Of a stretch of DNA of 64,000 nucleotides, positions 33,603-44,122 are shown piece after piece. Every line of letters starts with the position of its first letter. Positions within the stretch are counted from its first letter, which is position 1. Source of the DNA: Cordylochernes scorpioides (taxonomy: Eukaryota; Arthropoda; Arachnida; Pseudoscorpiones; Chernetidae); contig CP092874.1 in NCBI GenBank assembly GCA_030710605.1, positions 24,089,921 through 24,153,920 on the forward strand, written 5' to 3'. The position numbers were made by a program, and so were the translations under genes. The notes below the pieces were generated by a model. The model had not been told where the DNA came from. It ran no database searches and saw nothing but the letters and a program-made list of their open reading frames with translations.

Positions 33603-33945
33603 TTAAATTTTTTTCAGAGAACACCATCTGATTTTAATGAGGGGTGAAGACCTGAAATGCACTTTCTGTGGATCAGGTATAACAATGGAGATGTTGCACT
33701 ACTTATTTGATTGTGCTGCTCTGACTGAGGAAAGACGAAAACTAAATGATAAAACGGGGCAACTTTGTCTTTCATTTCCGGCACTAATTAATGAAATATC
33801 AAAGAATAGGTATATAGCGGTGGCGATATTTGGATTCCACGGGATTATATCCCGGAAAAAGGCCACACAGTGTTCTCCCCATCCCTTGTGAACTGGCGAA
33901 TCCTGTATAGGGCGAGAGGCCCTAAATAAAGGCTTTGTTGTTGTT
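33603..33945 (+). mobile_element. 5'-truncated non-LTR element, shared by arms
   Basis: Flanked by the 14-bp duplication gtttacatattggt (33589-33602, 33946-33959). The frame 33637-33891 encodes the C-terminal CCHC-type finger of a non-LTR reverse transcriptase (CTFCGSGITMEMLHYLFDC: Cx2Cx8Hx4C). The 3' UTR ends TAGGGC gagag GCCCTA AATAAAGG (TTG)n. Mirrored at 34466-34785 with the same duplication. Confidence 0.85.
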
Positions 33946-33993
33946 GTTTACATATTGGTGAATTTATTTGCATATTTACAAGTTACATATCCT

Positions 33994-34093
33994 NNNNNNN
34001 NNNNNNNNNNNNNNNNNNNNNNNNNNNNNNNNNNNNNNNNNNNNNNNNNNNNNNNNNNNNNNNNNNNNNNNNNNNNNNNNNNNNNNNNNNNNN
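33994..34093. other. Assembly gap, 100 N, at the palindrome axis
   Basis: Exactly 100 N, so the true distance and even the orientation between the arms are unproven. Confidence 0.99.
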
Positions 34094-34417
34094 CATAAAG
34101 ATAAAAGGTCACCTCTCCCGTCAAAATAGACGTCAAAAACTAGATGCCATCTATTGACCGTCTCCGCAAACTAACGGGATTCGGGTCGGTGACAAAGCCA
34201 CAACACCAGCTTTGATAAACTGAGAAGTGTCCACCTAGAAAACGTTTGTTTAAGATACATTCCAATAGATGGCGCTAGTCATCAGTAAGGTTCAGTTGCA
34301 TAAACGAGAGATGCCTTTTTCTTTTAAAAATAATATTCGCCTACAAATCACACCGCCATAGAAAACATTTTGTCCAAAGAATAAGATATCCAAGGATCAG
34401 AGATTTCGAAAACAAAA
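34094..34417. other. Unmatched spacer at the axis
   Basis: 324 bases with no counterpart on the other side of the gap. Contains a fragment of the 116-bp MITE (34259-34320) and no coding frame. Confidence 0.7.
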
Positions 34418-34465
34418 AGGATATGTAACTTGTAAATATGCAAATAAATTCACCAATATGTAAAC

Positions 34466-34785
34466 AACAACAACAAAGCCTTTATTTAGGGCCTCTCGCC
34501 CTATACAGGATTCGCGAGTTCACAAGGGATGGGGAGAACACTGTGTGGCCGGGATATAATCCTATGGAATATCGCCACCGCTATATACCTATTCTTTGAT
34601 TAGTGCCGGAAATGAAAGACAAAGTTGCCCCGTTTTATCATTTAGTTTTCGTCTTTCCTCAGTCAGAGCAGCACAATCAAATAAGTAGTGCAACATCTCT
34701 ATTGTTATACCTGATCCACAGAAAGTACATTTCAGGTCTTCACCCCTCATTAAAATCAGATGGTGTTCTCTGAAAAAAATTTAAA
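34466..34785 (-). mobile_element. 5'-truncated non-LTR element, mirror copy
   Basis: Mirror of 33603-33945 with the same 14-bp duplication (34452-34465, 34786-34799). A few substitutions and at least three small deletions break the frame. Confidence 0.85.
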
Positions 34786-35592
34786 ACCAATATGTAAACA
34801 CAAATCTCAATATATCAGGGTTTTATGTGTGTACCAGTTATTTACGATGTTTTTTTAAAAAAGAATTCACTCAGATTAACATACATGGGAATGCGCAGTT
34901 TGTAAAAAGTGACATTTTTGAAAGCCAGCTCATTTTTATTTATGTTCAAATGAAATGCCAATCTATTTGTATAAACCACCTTGTTAATCAATCGGCTGTT
35001 TTGTTCAACAATGGAAAAGAAATAGATAAGATAGTATAGCCCGTCACGGAAATTTCAATCAAACCAAACATCAAAAGAAAAGGATTTCTCAAACAGACGT
35101 CAATAGAGAGAAAGAGAATTTCAATAAGAGTCAGCCGAAGAATTAAACAAAATGGAGGGAAGTAGGGCGAGAGCAGCCGATCTTCTTCCACCAATTACTG
35201 ACTCTTTGTTGGCGCCTGCGCAATAGGTGTTTGCGTAAGCCTTTTCCGGGCGGACAACTGACATGAGCTGTGGAGGGGACTTCGCAACCCAATTGCTGTT
35301 GCAAATCTTTCAGAGCTGGACCTGCTGTTGCATGAATGAACTAATGGAATAGCCTAGACTCTCTATTACTTCACAATTCTGTGATAACTTTGCGCTGATT
35401 TAAGACAAATTTATAATACAATATAATATAGCTTGTGATTGTAAAAAGACACATGAAAATCATCCCGCATTTGTTTCCCCTGAACGAAAAATCAAATTTA
35501 TCTAAAGAAGAAATAACGATTATTTCTAACCTTAGTGATGAGGTATGAAAGGATGAATTGTGAAGAGTAATGATAAACGGAAAAATAAAAGT

Positions 35593-35664
35593 GTCCAGGG
35601 ATGGGAATAGAACCCATACTATTCCGCTTACCGGGCAAATGCCATGTCCACTAGGCTACCCTGG
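35593..35664 (-). tRNA. tRNA-Thr(GGT)-like cloverleaf, mirror copy
   Basis: Same 72-base cloverleaf as 32721-32792 on the opposite strand, with no base change seen. The SINE body follows on minus (35400-35592). From 35700 to 36060 and from 36360 to 36990 there is AT-rich sequence without a gene; 36004-36030 holds a hammerhead-like core remnant. Confidence 0.5.
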
Positions 35665-37025
35665 ACATATTTTCCCGTTCGTAAATAATTACAATTTACA
35701 AAATTTCAAAGTTTTTAAAGAGCCACAAATCTTTTTCTTGCCAAAAATAAAAATTATATTTGTTGGAATATTACAGAGTAACAATGGCTATAGATGAGAC
35801 TGAGTTTGAAAAGGAACTTGTATGTATATAATGTTTTAGTATTGTTTTGTTGTTTTCATGTAGACATATATACCAATATTTGTTTCATATAATTACTATT
35901 AATAATAAATAATATGTAATGATAAATTGGTTACGGATTCATCCTTCTAATTTACTTTAATTAAATAACAGTATTTATCATTTAAGTTGTTAAAATGATA
36001 ATCCTGTTGAAGGACTGACAAGTCCGAAAGCTTGAAAATACAAAGTTACACAAGAAACTTAACCCTGGAAGCTTCATTTATTTTATAATGAGTACTCGCA
36101 TAAATAATATTTACGTATGGAACTATATAAAGAGCCGAAGCTTCACTTCCAAAGAGCCGCATGTGACTCGCGAGCTTCAGTTTTCCGACCCCTGCTCTAA
36201 CCTATGTACGGTGTGGCCACTGGACATACGTCAGACCTGGAGGCTGTTGTTGGGTTCTGTGCTGTCTGGAGTATAGGAGCTCTATCTATGTTTCCTTCCT
36301 GTGGTGAATCTGTTTATGACCGGTGGTCTTAATAAAACTGAATGTGTGCATATGTATGTTATGAATAATTTGTTTGTTGTTAGATAAAGGGTTGATAAGA
36401 CAAAGGATCGATAAGATAAAGGGTTGGTGCAGTCGTGATAAGAAAAAGATAATTATTTACCGTCAAGTAGCTTTTATTTTCAATTACTTGAGGAAATATT
36501 ACACATTACGTAGTTAGTTTCACATTATATAGAATTTATAAAGTTAATCCTATATTAGTGATTTAAAAGAATAGATATATTAACTACGCATATTTACAAC
36601 AAAACTATACAACAAAAACTGAAAGTCTTTCTAAAAACGATGATAACAAAAGTAAAATTATCAATGAATAAAATAAGATATATATTTTTAAAATATAGAA
36701 ATATTTGAGTTTTTAGATTATATAATATGTATATATTTTTAAAAAATTAAGCATATCCTGACCACTAACGTGAGCGTTTTATTAGATGGCAGAACGCCAT
36801 CAAGAAATTTCCTCCATTTACCCACAAACTAATCTATTTACTCGCTTGATTGTTTTAATTAAGTTTTCCCGTATATAAATTCCATATTATCATTATATGT
36901 GATAAGCTTCAAACATAATAATAATAACTTTGCTTTTTTTTTACTGATACTATTACTGTTATTCCTACATGTACCCTACATTTTTGTGTGCTTGGAGAAT
37001 CTTATATGTACCCTACATTTAACAC

Positions 37026-37308
37026 ACACACAAAAGCCTTTATTAAGACACACAGGTCTTACAGAGGATTCTCCTTGGGGTTACAAGACGGAGAAAAACC
37101 TATGAAAGTGGGAAATAAAAAATGGAGAAAGATTATATACATATGGTAAATATATACAGATTATAAGGAAAAAAAAATAATAAGAAGAAGAAAGAAAGAA
37201 AAAAAAATTGAAAATATGGATGGGAGAAGTGGAGAGCGAAAATAGGAAAGAAACAGGTATTTACATATGGAACAAGTCAATTCAAGTTTTTCACAGCACA
37301 GATGTAGC
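37026..37308 (-). mobile_element. SINE-like retroposon, right arm only
   Basis: Minus orientation; ends ggagaatcctctgtaag, hairpin AAGAC ctgtgt GTCTT, AATAAAGG, then a tgtgtgtg tail. A second copy is at 55957-56215. The left arm lacks it at the mirrored place. Confidence 0.7.
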
Positions 37309-37984
37309 CTACATTTATACTCGGAGAATTTGTATAAGAATTAAGGTCTTAATAAATCTTTTTGTTGTTATTGTATATATTAGCATTTATTATTATCACA
37401 TTATATTAAAGCAGAAAACATTAGAAAAATGTCCAAATTGAAATATCTACTATTCTAAGAAATAAATTTACCGATGAAAATAACAAATGAAGCTGAAGAA
37501 ATACTGCCAAAGATATGTAACCAAACGATTATAAAATCAATACAAAAAAAAAAAAAAAAACAAATTGACCAATTACATTTCCTAATATTTCCTCACTATC
37601 AGTGAATTAACATTAAAACGTTTCAACTGGCAACACCAACCAACGTAAACAATTCTTTTTATCTAAAGAAATGGCTGCCGTCAAAGAGTATCTTTTTCCT
37701 CTTTTTTTTTTCCTTTTCCTTCGAAACCCTATCTCTTTCTTGTTTCTTCGACTTCCTTTTTCCTTCCTTTTTATTTCTTTGTTTGACGTTGGCAACTAGA
37801 GCATTGTCTTATCTCTTCTCTTGGGGGTGTATGATATATTCATTTATGACCGATACAACCGTATTTTGTTATCTTTTAAAGTTTACAAAAAAAAAAGAAA
37901 GAAGATAAAACAACCTGTGTTATACTTGTTAAAGTTAATATTTGTGTCATTTTTTTCTTCTTTTATTAACCTCCCTATTTACTT

Positions 37985-38335
37985 ATTTCAAAGGATCGAA
38001 AATTCCTGCACTCCATATATAACAAGGTGGTCAGGATGGATATCGCGGTCTATTACGAAGAAGAAACGGAGCACCTCCTCGGGCTACTCACGCCTGAAGA
38101 CAAGATTCTTCTCGACAAATTCTTCGACATTATCATCAAACATGTTCCGAACATGAACTCCCCAAATGGCAGGGATCTGTCTAGATTCAAGGCGGCTTTA
38201 AGCTCCTGATCTGGACGTGCCCTACGTCGATTGTATATATCTCTCTTCATTCCTACCATTATTATTACCTTATAACTCCCTTTGAGTGTAAAGATTGACG
38301 AGATGTCAATAGAGTTGTTTAATTGTCAATTGTCA
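37985..38335 (+). mobile_element. ORF1-derived retroposon copy, mirror
   Basis: Mirror of 28541-28885. The 60-codon frame 38027-38209 is open; a short deletion removes part of the 3' UTR. Confidence 0.75.
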
Positions 38336-39225
38336 TTTACTTATTTCAACATTTCTGAAAGTTTCACACGTTTATAGTATTTTATACATCTTTTATTCAT
38401 ACTTATATTAAAAATAGACACTTCGGCCAGTTGGAGTTTTTTTATTTTCTCAACGTTTCGACAAAAATCTTTTGTCTTCGTCAGAAGAAGTAAATAAAAT
38501 AAAGCATTTGGCAAGGCGTTAGAAATTGTTCTGAGGTTGCAAGGGCGTTCTCACGTGATTTTTCGAATTTAGTACAACATCTAAAGCGCGAGTCAAAAAC
38601 AAATATTTAAACTCGTCAAGACTATGATCTTGGATATAAAATTATCTTTTATTCAATTTTCTACATCTTTTATTCAACTATACCTCATTTTATTAATGAT
38701 TTACACAATTTTATATAAATTTTGAACCTATTTTATAATATAATACATCTTTTATACAATTTTATAAACATTTTATTCAATTCTATATCGTTTTATACCA
38801 ATTTATTCAATTATGATGTAATTTTATACCAATTTTTTTTTCTATCCATATCATTTTAAAACATATTTTATAAAATTTTAAACAATATTTACGTCTTTTA
38901 CACACATTTTTATGCAAGTTTAACGATAATACACTCCTCTATATATAAATTTAGTAAATATTTTCAAGTTTTATTTGTGTTTTGCCACTTTAATACCACA
39001 GATAAGCAAAAATGAAAACGTTTTATACCGTTTTTATAAAAGTTTTATGCCAAAAGACACTTTGATTAAAAGAAATTATTTAATATTTGACTCTCTCTTA
39101 TTTATATTCATACATATTTATTTATTTCATATTTAACCTTATATAATCTTATATGAACGATGTAATAAATCAGCTTCAATTTCAATCTCTCTCTCGCGCG
39201 CAATATACTTAGAATATATTCCTTA

Positions 39226-39660
39226 CTAGCCGAATGACCCGGGCAACACCCGGGTTTTACCCGATTAAATGTTTTATTAAAATACTATTCTTTACAATTA
39301 TAAATATATGGCGTCGTGGATGTGGCACTCTTTTGAAACGTCCCGCTTCAATCTTTGTATGTTTTTAAAATACAAAAATAAAAATGTAAATTTTCACAAC
39401 GATATTTGAAAATTGTATTATTTAGATTTTTTGTATGAATATATTTTAAATCTGATATATACATAAAATGATATGATAATGATAGCAAGTGATTTCTTAT
39501 TCCTACCCTGTCATTACGTCACTCAAGGTCACCGTCGCGCCACGTGGTGGCGCAGCAAAAGGTGACAGAATGGCGCTCTCCTATTGGCTCGCTACGATCA
39601 CGCCACCAAAAGCAAACGGTGACAGAACGCATGACGCTGATAACTGTATATAGAATACTT
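39226..39660 (-). mobile_element. Helitron-like element, mirror of 26040-26479
   Basis: CTAG at 39229-39226 and GC hairpin just inside it. It is followed on the outside by ctctctcgcgcgcaatatac, and the 844-bp Helitron of the other arm is absent. 38380-39060 mirrors the AT-rich repeats of 27640-28500. Confidence 0.6.
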
Positions 39661-39748
39661 ATAAAATGCGAAGTGATCTAAAAAGATGTTCCATCACTTT
39701 GGAAATGGGTTCGAGTCCAGTTGTTTGTAAGGACTTTTTTATACAAAT

Positions 39749-39957
39749 TGTAATATACCTTATAATAATATTATAATATACTCTGTTTAATTAATTTATT
39801 TATTTTGATTGTTTGGATTGGGCAGCACTGTAATTATTGTTGTTGTTATGAATCTATTTAAAAAGTGTACGTTTGACATTAAAAATATATATAATAAAAA
39901 TTAGTTTATTAATTTAATAAAGCATATTTATTTATTTAATCGAAGAGGAACATTACA
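39749..39957 (+). repeat. 5' LTR of the Gypsy element
   Basis: TGTAATATACC to GAACATTACA, 209 bp, short for this superfamily. AATAAA at 39916-39921 and TATA-like tatatataataaa near 39886. Only three bases separate its end from the gag ATG. Confidence 0.95.
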
Positions 39958-39960
39958 AAA

Positions 39961-40992
39961 ATGGCGCAGCCGGCAGGATCGATCATCCTGCATTTTAAGA
40001 ATAAAAAGGTAATTGGCTATAGCTTTAACCCTGATGCTAACGTTCTATCTATCCCTGAAGAATTTCAATTGCCCATTTATCACGAGCTCGTGTTTAAATG
40101 TGGAAAGAATCTAACTTCTTACTATTTAGAAAAGGATTCTAATAGATTTGTTAAAGTTCCATCAAAAATAATTGAAATATACAAAAATCGATCATTTGAA
40201 GATTTACAAATTTGCGTAATGGATGAGGAGGAATTAGATGCAAAATCTCTATTAACAGAAGACACTTTTAGCAAATTGATAACTACTGTAGCAGAACAAC
40301 AAAAACTAGTTAATTCTTTAGTTCAAAATTTAAGTTTAAACCAGCATGAATATGCACCAAGACATGTCGAAATGAAAGCACCTGATTTCTCCGGTAATAA
40401 CTTAGATCCAGCCACTTGGATAACCCTATATGAAAATGTCTGTGCAAATAATGGTTGGGTAAAAGATCAATCCAAAATATATGGAATGAGAAACTACCTA
40501 GGGGGAACTGCACAATTGTGGTTCGATAGCAGACTTGCTGATGAATGCAACTTTAGCTGGGAAACATGGAAAGAAGATTTTGTATCCTCATTTGGGGATA
40601 ACCCCATAGACAAATATGATAGGGCGTTCAAGTGGAGATATCGAGGCGGCTCTCTGATCGATTACTTCCACCAAAAACAAAGGAAAATGCGATTAGGGAT
40701 GCCCGGCTTAAGTGAAAAGCTATTGATAATTGGAGTGATTCATGGGCTACCCCCAGATATGCAGAATCAGTTGTCCACTGTGAAAATCGAAAACAAAGAG
40801 ACTCTTCTTCAGCTGCTGAAAAATATCCGTCCCAGTTTGGAGAAAAAACCTTTTGAACCCAAGCCCTACCAGACAACTGGCAACACAGTGGTCAAGAAGC
40901 CAGCCTATTTTGCCCAACTTGATCAAATTGAGGAGGCATCACAGACAATGAACAATCAAAATAATTCTGTGTCTTCTCTTCAAAAAAACTAA
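39961..40992 (+). CDS. Gag of the Gypsy element
   Basis: 343 residues. Residues about 135-285 form a retrotransposon Gag capsid-like region (FSGNNLDPATWITLYE, LGGTAQLWFDSR, FSWETWKEDFVSSFG, YFHQKQRKMRLGMPGLSE, GLPPDMQNQL). No CCHC zinc knuckle is present, which is common in some Gypsy lineages. The N-terminal 130 residues are unassigned. The ATG lies three bases after the LTR and includes the tRNA primer site, so the first six codons are under double constraint. The frame ends CAA AAA AAC TAA, a -1 frameshift context for Pol. Confidence 0.92.
   Translation: MAQPAGSIILHFKNKKVIGYSFNPDANVLSIPEEFQLPIYHELVFKCGKNLTSYYLEKDSNRFVKVPSKIIEIYKNRSFEDLQICVMDEEELDAKSLLTEDTFSKLITTVAEQQKLVNSLVQNLSLNQHEYAPRHVEMKAPDFSGNNLDPATWITLYENVCANNGWVKDQSKIYGMRNYLGGTAQLWFDSRLADECNFSWETWKEDFVSSFGDNPIDKYDRAFKWRYRGGSLIDYFHQKQRKMRLGMPGLSEKLLIIGVIHGLPPDMQNQLSTVKIENKETLLQLLKNIRPSLEKKPFEPKPYQTTGNTVVKKPAYFAQLDQIEEASQTMNNQNNSVSSLQKN
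39962..39979 (+). other. tRNA primer-binding site inside the gag start
   Basis: TGGCGCAGCCGGCAGGAT begins with TGG (complement of tRNA CCA) and resembles the TGGCGCAGTCGGTAGGAT-type site of several insect Gypsy elements. It overlaps the gag start codon by two bases. Its 3' third forms a hairpin CAGGAT cgatc ATCCTG (39974-39990). Confidence 0.75.
40983..40989 (+). promoter_or_regulatory. -1 ribosomal frameshift heptamer A AAA AAC
   Basis: In the gag frame the heptamer reads A-AAA-AAC and is directly followed by the TAA stop. The -1 frame is open through this point and runs into pol (CTA AAT TTA GAG ...). A weak 5-bp hairpin TCGAT/ATCGA lies at 41007-41028. This is the canonical XXXYYYZ arrangement. 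Confidence 0.8.
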
Positions 40993-41015
40993 ATTTAGAG
41001 GGTTGTTCGATCCCG

Positions 41016-43457
41016 ATGACAAAATCGATCCTATTTTTGTCTTGCAAAAGTCTCGATTCTATGTTGCCCGTTATTATAAATGGTGTAAAACTTGTTGCTT
41101 TCTTGGATCCAGGTTCTTCTATCAATCTAATGAGAAGAGACCTTTTGGCCAAATATAAATGGAAAAGTTATCCATCAGAGACCACGATAACAACGATTGA
41201 CGAAAGCCATGTCCGAGCTACTGAGAATATTGAGGTGGAACTTCAGGTTGACGATCAACAGAGAATGATGACGGCGACAATATTGAGGGAGATGCCATTC
41301 GAACTGTTAATAGGAAAGCCTACCATGAGGGATCTCCGAATTCAATGGAACTTTGGGACTGATGAGATTAAGTGCTTGTCTTTGCGGTCAAAAGAAGTTA
41401 TTTTTACCAGTGATGACCTGATCACTATATTCCCCAAGCTTTGCAATGTCTCCAAAAAGGAATTACCATTGCACGAGATCGACTTTCTATTGAAGCCCAA
41501 TAATAACATCGTGGCGTGTAAACCTTACCCTATGTCAGATCACAAGAGAGCATGGACTGCTGGAAAAATCAAGGAGATGCTAGATGGGGATATTATTACT
41601 CCTTCTACTTCTGAGTACGCATCACCTTGTATTCTAGTTCCTAAAACGGACTCGTCCTACCGACTCTGTATTGACTATCGACAGTTGAATAAAGAGACTT
41701 TTTTGGACCCTTTTCCTTTTCCTAGAATCGACTCAATCATTAATAAATTTGGGGGTTGTCGATACTTTACAAAAATTGATTTGAAGGATGGGTTTTGGCA
41801 AGTCGGTTTAACTAAAGCCACGAGAAAGTTCTCTGCTTTTGTAACACCTGATGGACTTTATGAGTTTAAGAGACTACCGTTCGGGTGGAAAAATTCACCT
41901 CCTAGATTTCAAAGGGTTATGAGCGAGATGTTGGCTGATTTATTGGAACTCAGAGTGGTTGTTTACATTGACGACATTTGTTGTGGCGCCCCAACCCTTG
42001 AAGAATGTGCTTCCCTCACCTACAAAGTTCTCAATAGACTGAATCAATATAATATGACAGTGAACTTGGGCAAGTGCCAAATTTGTGTATCTGAGGTGGA
42101 ACTTTTAGGTAGAATTATCAACGGTAACTCGAAGCAAATGAAGGAGGAAGTAATCGAAAAGGCTAAACTCCTGAAACGCCCATATAATCTTAAGTCACTA
42201 CAATGTTTTACTGGATTTACAGGTCATTTTCGGGCCTATATACCAAACTATGCCACGATAGTTCGACCGTTGGACAACCTGAAGAAAAAAGATTCTAGTT
42301 TTATGTGGTCTGATAAATGTGAAGAGGCCTATTTAAAACTTATTGATATCATCACGTCAAAACCAATACTGGCAATCCCGGATGAGTCATTGCCTTATGA
42401 AATGTCAACAGATGCTTCATATTATGGAACAGGGGCTATTCTATACCAGAGAGACGTGAATAAAAGGAAATCACTTCAACTCAGAGTGATTAGTTATTAT
42501 TCATATACATTTTCCAAGGCTGAACAAAATTATTCCATCACCGAAAAAGAATGCCTTGCTGTGTTGAAGGCTGTCAAACACTTCAGATGGTATTTGGAAG
42601 GCAAGTCTTTTGTTGTCCACACGGATCATCGCGCATTGACACAGCTACTTTCCTGTGGCCATCTCCGGGATCGACTTGCGAGGTGGCAGCTGTTTCTGAG
42701 TTCATTCGAAATGAGAGTGAACCACCGTTCTGGCAGGGAGCTCAGCGATGCCGACGCGCTGTCTAGATTGGCTGTAGAAACACCAAATTCCAGCGATCAA
42801 ACCGTACTGTTTGTTAAACATCAGAGTATTCCTTTAAAATTAGAAGATCACGGGAAATATTTTGTCCCTCACGAACATCGAACTTCAATTTTATCTATGT
42901 ACCATGATGATCCCTTATCAGGAGGACATTCGGGGTTTTGGAGGACATATTATAAAATGAAGCAACGCTTTGTTTGGCCTGGTATGAAGAATGACATAAG
43001 GAAATATGTATCTTCTTGTCCTATCTGTCAAAGGGTCAAGTTCAAGTATAAGAGCCGTCCTTCAAAGATGAGTTTGCCCCATCAATCAAGGGTACCTTTC
43101 CATACTGTACATGTAGATTTCGCCGAGGCTCCTTCTAACATCAAGGATAAGAATTCAACATTTTTACTACTTATTGACGAGGCTACTAGGGTAGTTCAAG
43201 CAAAGGCAATGAAACAACATGGCCGTGCTCTAATAAAATATTTCAACGAACATGAGGATCTGAAATCAGTGAGAACTATAGTCTCCGATCAAGGGAGATC
43301 ATTTGTGTATGGAGAATTCCCTAGGTGGGCAACCTCCAAAGACATCCGATTAATAACTACTTCTCCTTATCACCCTGCAGGAAATGGTTTAGCGGAACGA
43401 GCTATACGAGATATAAAGACCTTTCTCTCGTGCTATCCTCACTTCAAGGGTGGATAG
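41016..43457 (+). CDS. Pol of the Gypsy element, ended by an in-frame amber codon
   Basis: 813 codons from the first ATG of the -1 frame; the real N-terminus is probably supplied by frameshifting from Gag. Protease: FLDPGSSINLM near residue 30 (D-P-G in place of D-T/S-G) and ELLIGKPTMRDL. Reverse transcriptase: about residues 165-365 with CIDYRQLNKET, KIDLKDGFWQV, FAFxxLPFGWKNSP-like block and YIDD near residue 317. RNase H: STDASYYGTG near 463, ITEKECLAV, HTDHRAL. Integrase: HHCC finger (ending CPICQ), then D (VDFAEAP), D (VSDQGRS) and E (GLAERA). The TAG at 43455-43457 cuts off the integrase C-terminus. Confidence 0.93.
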   Translation: MTKSILFLSCKSLDSMLPVIINGVKLVAFLDPGSSINLMRRDLLAKYKWKSYPSETTITTIDESHVRATENIEVELQVDDQQRMMTATILREMPFELLIGKPTMRDLRIQWNFGTDEIKCLSLRSKEVIFTSDDLITIFPKLCNVSKKELPLHEIDFLLKPNNNIVACKPYPMSDHKRAWTAGKIKEMLDGDIITPSTSEYASPCILVPKTDSSYRLCIDYRQLNKETFLDPFPFPRIDSIINKFGGCRYFTKIDLKDGFWQVGLTKATRKFSAFVTPDGLYEFKRLPFGWKNSPPRFQRVMSEMLADLLELRVVVYIDDICCGAPTLEECASLTYKVLNRLNQYNMTVNLGKCQICVSEVELLGRIINGNSKQMKEEVIEKAKLLKRPYNLKSLQCFTGFTGHFRAYIPNYATIVRPLDNLKKKDSSFMWSDKCEEAYLKLIDIITSKPILAIPDESLPYEMSTDASYYGTGAILYQRDVNKRKSLQLRVISYYSYTFSKAEQNYSITEKECLAVLKAVKHFRWYLEGKSFVVHTDHRALTQLLSCGHLRDRLARWQLFLSSFEMRVNHRSGRELSDADALSRLAVETPNSSDQTVLFVKHQSIPLKLEDHGKYFVPHEHRTSILSMYHDDPLSGGHSGFWRTYYKMKQRFVWPGMKNDIRKYVSSCPICQRVKFKYKSRPSKMSLPHQSRVPFHTVHVDFAEAPSNIKDKNSTFLLLIDEATRVVQAKAMKQHGRALIKYFNEHEDLKSVRTIVSDQGRSFVYGEFPRWATSKDIRLITTSPYHPAGNGLAERAIRDIKTFLSCYPHFKGG

Positions 43458-43901
43458 AAAAATGCCTTAGAAGCGGCAGTACGCTACCATAATAGATCCT
43501 ACAACTCCTACCTGGGTTGCTCCCCTTTATTCAAACTTACAAAAACTTCCCCTGTTTTACCTGCCGATAAAGAGCTTAATCTTCACTGTCCCCTTTATGA
43601 AACAGAAAAAAGTCAAATTGAGCAAAACCTCTACCGACAAAGAACAAAGTTTTATTTTAACAGTCGTAAGAAGGCCCTGCCACCAGAGATGAATATCGAC
43701 GATTATATTTTGGTAAGACATCAGAAGGTTGGAAAGGAATGGAAGCTATCTGGTCCGCATCGAGTGACAAGGGTAACCAAAATGGATGGCCACCCCAAAT
43801 ATGTTGAATATGAGTCTGATGATAAAACTCCAAGAACGGCTCACATCTCCAATATCCAACCTTATCTGCATCGACATCCCAGGAGGGATGAAGTCGCTTG
43901 A
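43458..43901 (+). pseudogene. Pol 3' segment behind the amber codon
   Basis: The same reading frame as pol stays open for 147 more codons. It holds the rest of the integrase helix region (ALEAAVRYHNRS) and a C-terminal SH3-like or GPY/F-type domain (DYILVRHQKVGKEWKLSGPH). The single stop is therefore the only lesion seen in this copy. Read-through of the stop is possible but not shown. Confidence 0.85.
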
Positions 43902-43913
43902 AGTCGGGGGAGT
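43902..43913 (+). other. Polypurine tract
   Basis: agtcgggggagt directly precedes the 3' LTR; the purine core ggggga would prime plus-strand synthesis. Confidence 0.55.
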
Positions 43914-44122
43914 TGTAATATACCTTATAATAATATTATAATATACTCTGTTTAATTAATTTATTTATTTTGATTGTTTGGATTGGGCAGCACTGTAATT
44001 ATTGTTGTTGTTATGAATCTATTTAAAAAGTGTACGTTTGACATTAAAAATATATATAATAAAAATTAGTTTATTAATTTAATAAAGCATATTTATTTAT
44101 TTAATCGAAGAGGAACATTACA
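43914..44122 (+). repeat. 3' LTR of the Gypsy element
   Basis: 209 bp, no difference from the 5' LTR found by direct comparison. Confidence 0.95.

Larger units (their letters stand above)
4999..33993 (+). repeat. Left arm of a giant inverted repeat
   Basis: Collinear in reverse complement with 34418-64000. Anchor pairs: 33993 with 34418; tRNA-like 32721-32792 with 35593-35664; Helitron end 26476-26479 with 39226-39229; MITE 19911-20190 with 48631-48909; 54-bp array 8431-10556 with 57492-60213; 4999 with 64000. Base identity is roughly 95% by eye in shared stretches. Sequence left of 4999 would pair with DNA beyond the window. Confidence 0.93.
39749..44122 (+). mobile_element. Ty3/Gypsy LTR retrotransposon, right arm only
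   Basis: 4374 bp with two 209-bp LTRs and a 5-bp caaat duplication (39744-39748, 44123-44127). The left arm holds the empty site near 25966. Order: LTR, primer site, gag, -1 frameshift site, pol (protease, reverse transcriptase, RNase H, integrase), purine tract, LTR. The LTRs show no difference, so insertion is recent. One in-frame stop codon interrupts the end of pol. Confidence 0.95.

Noticed and set aside
39749-44122. Envelope-bearing retrovirus
   Set aside because: There is no third ORF between pol and the 3' LTR; only 12 bases separate the end of the pol frame from the LTR.
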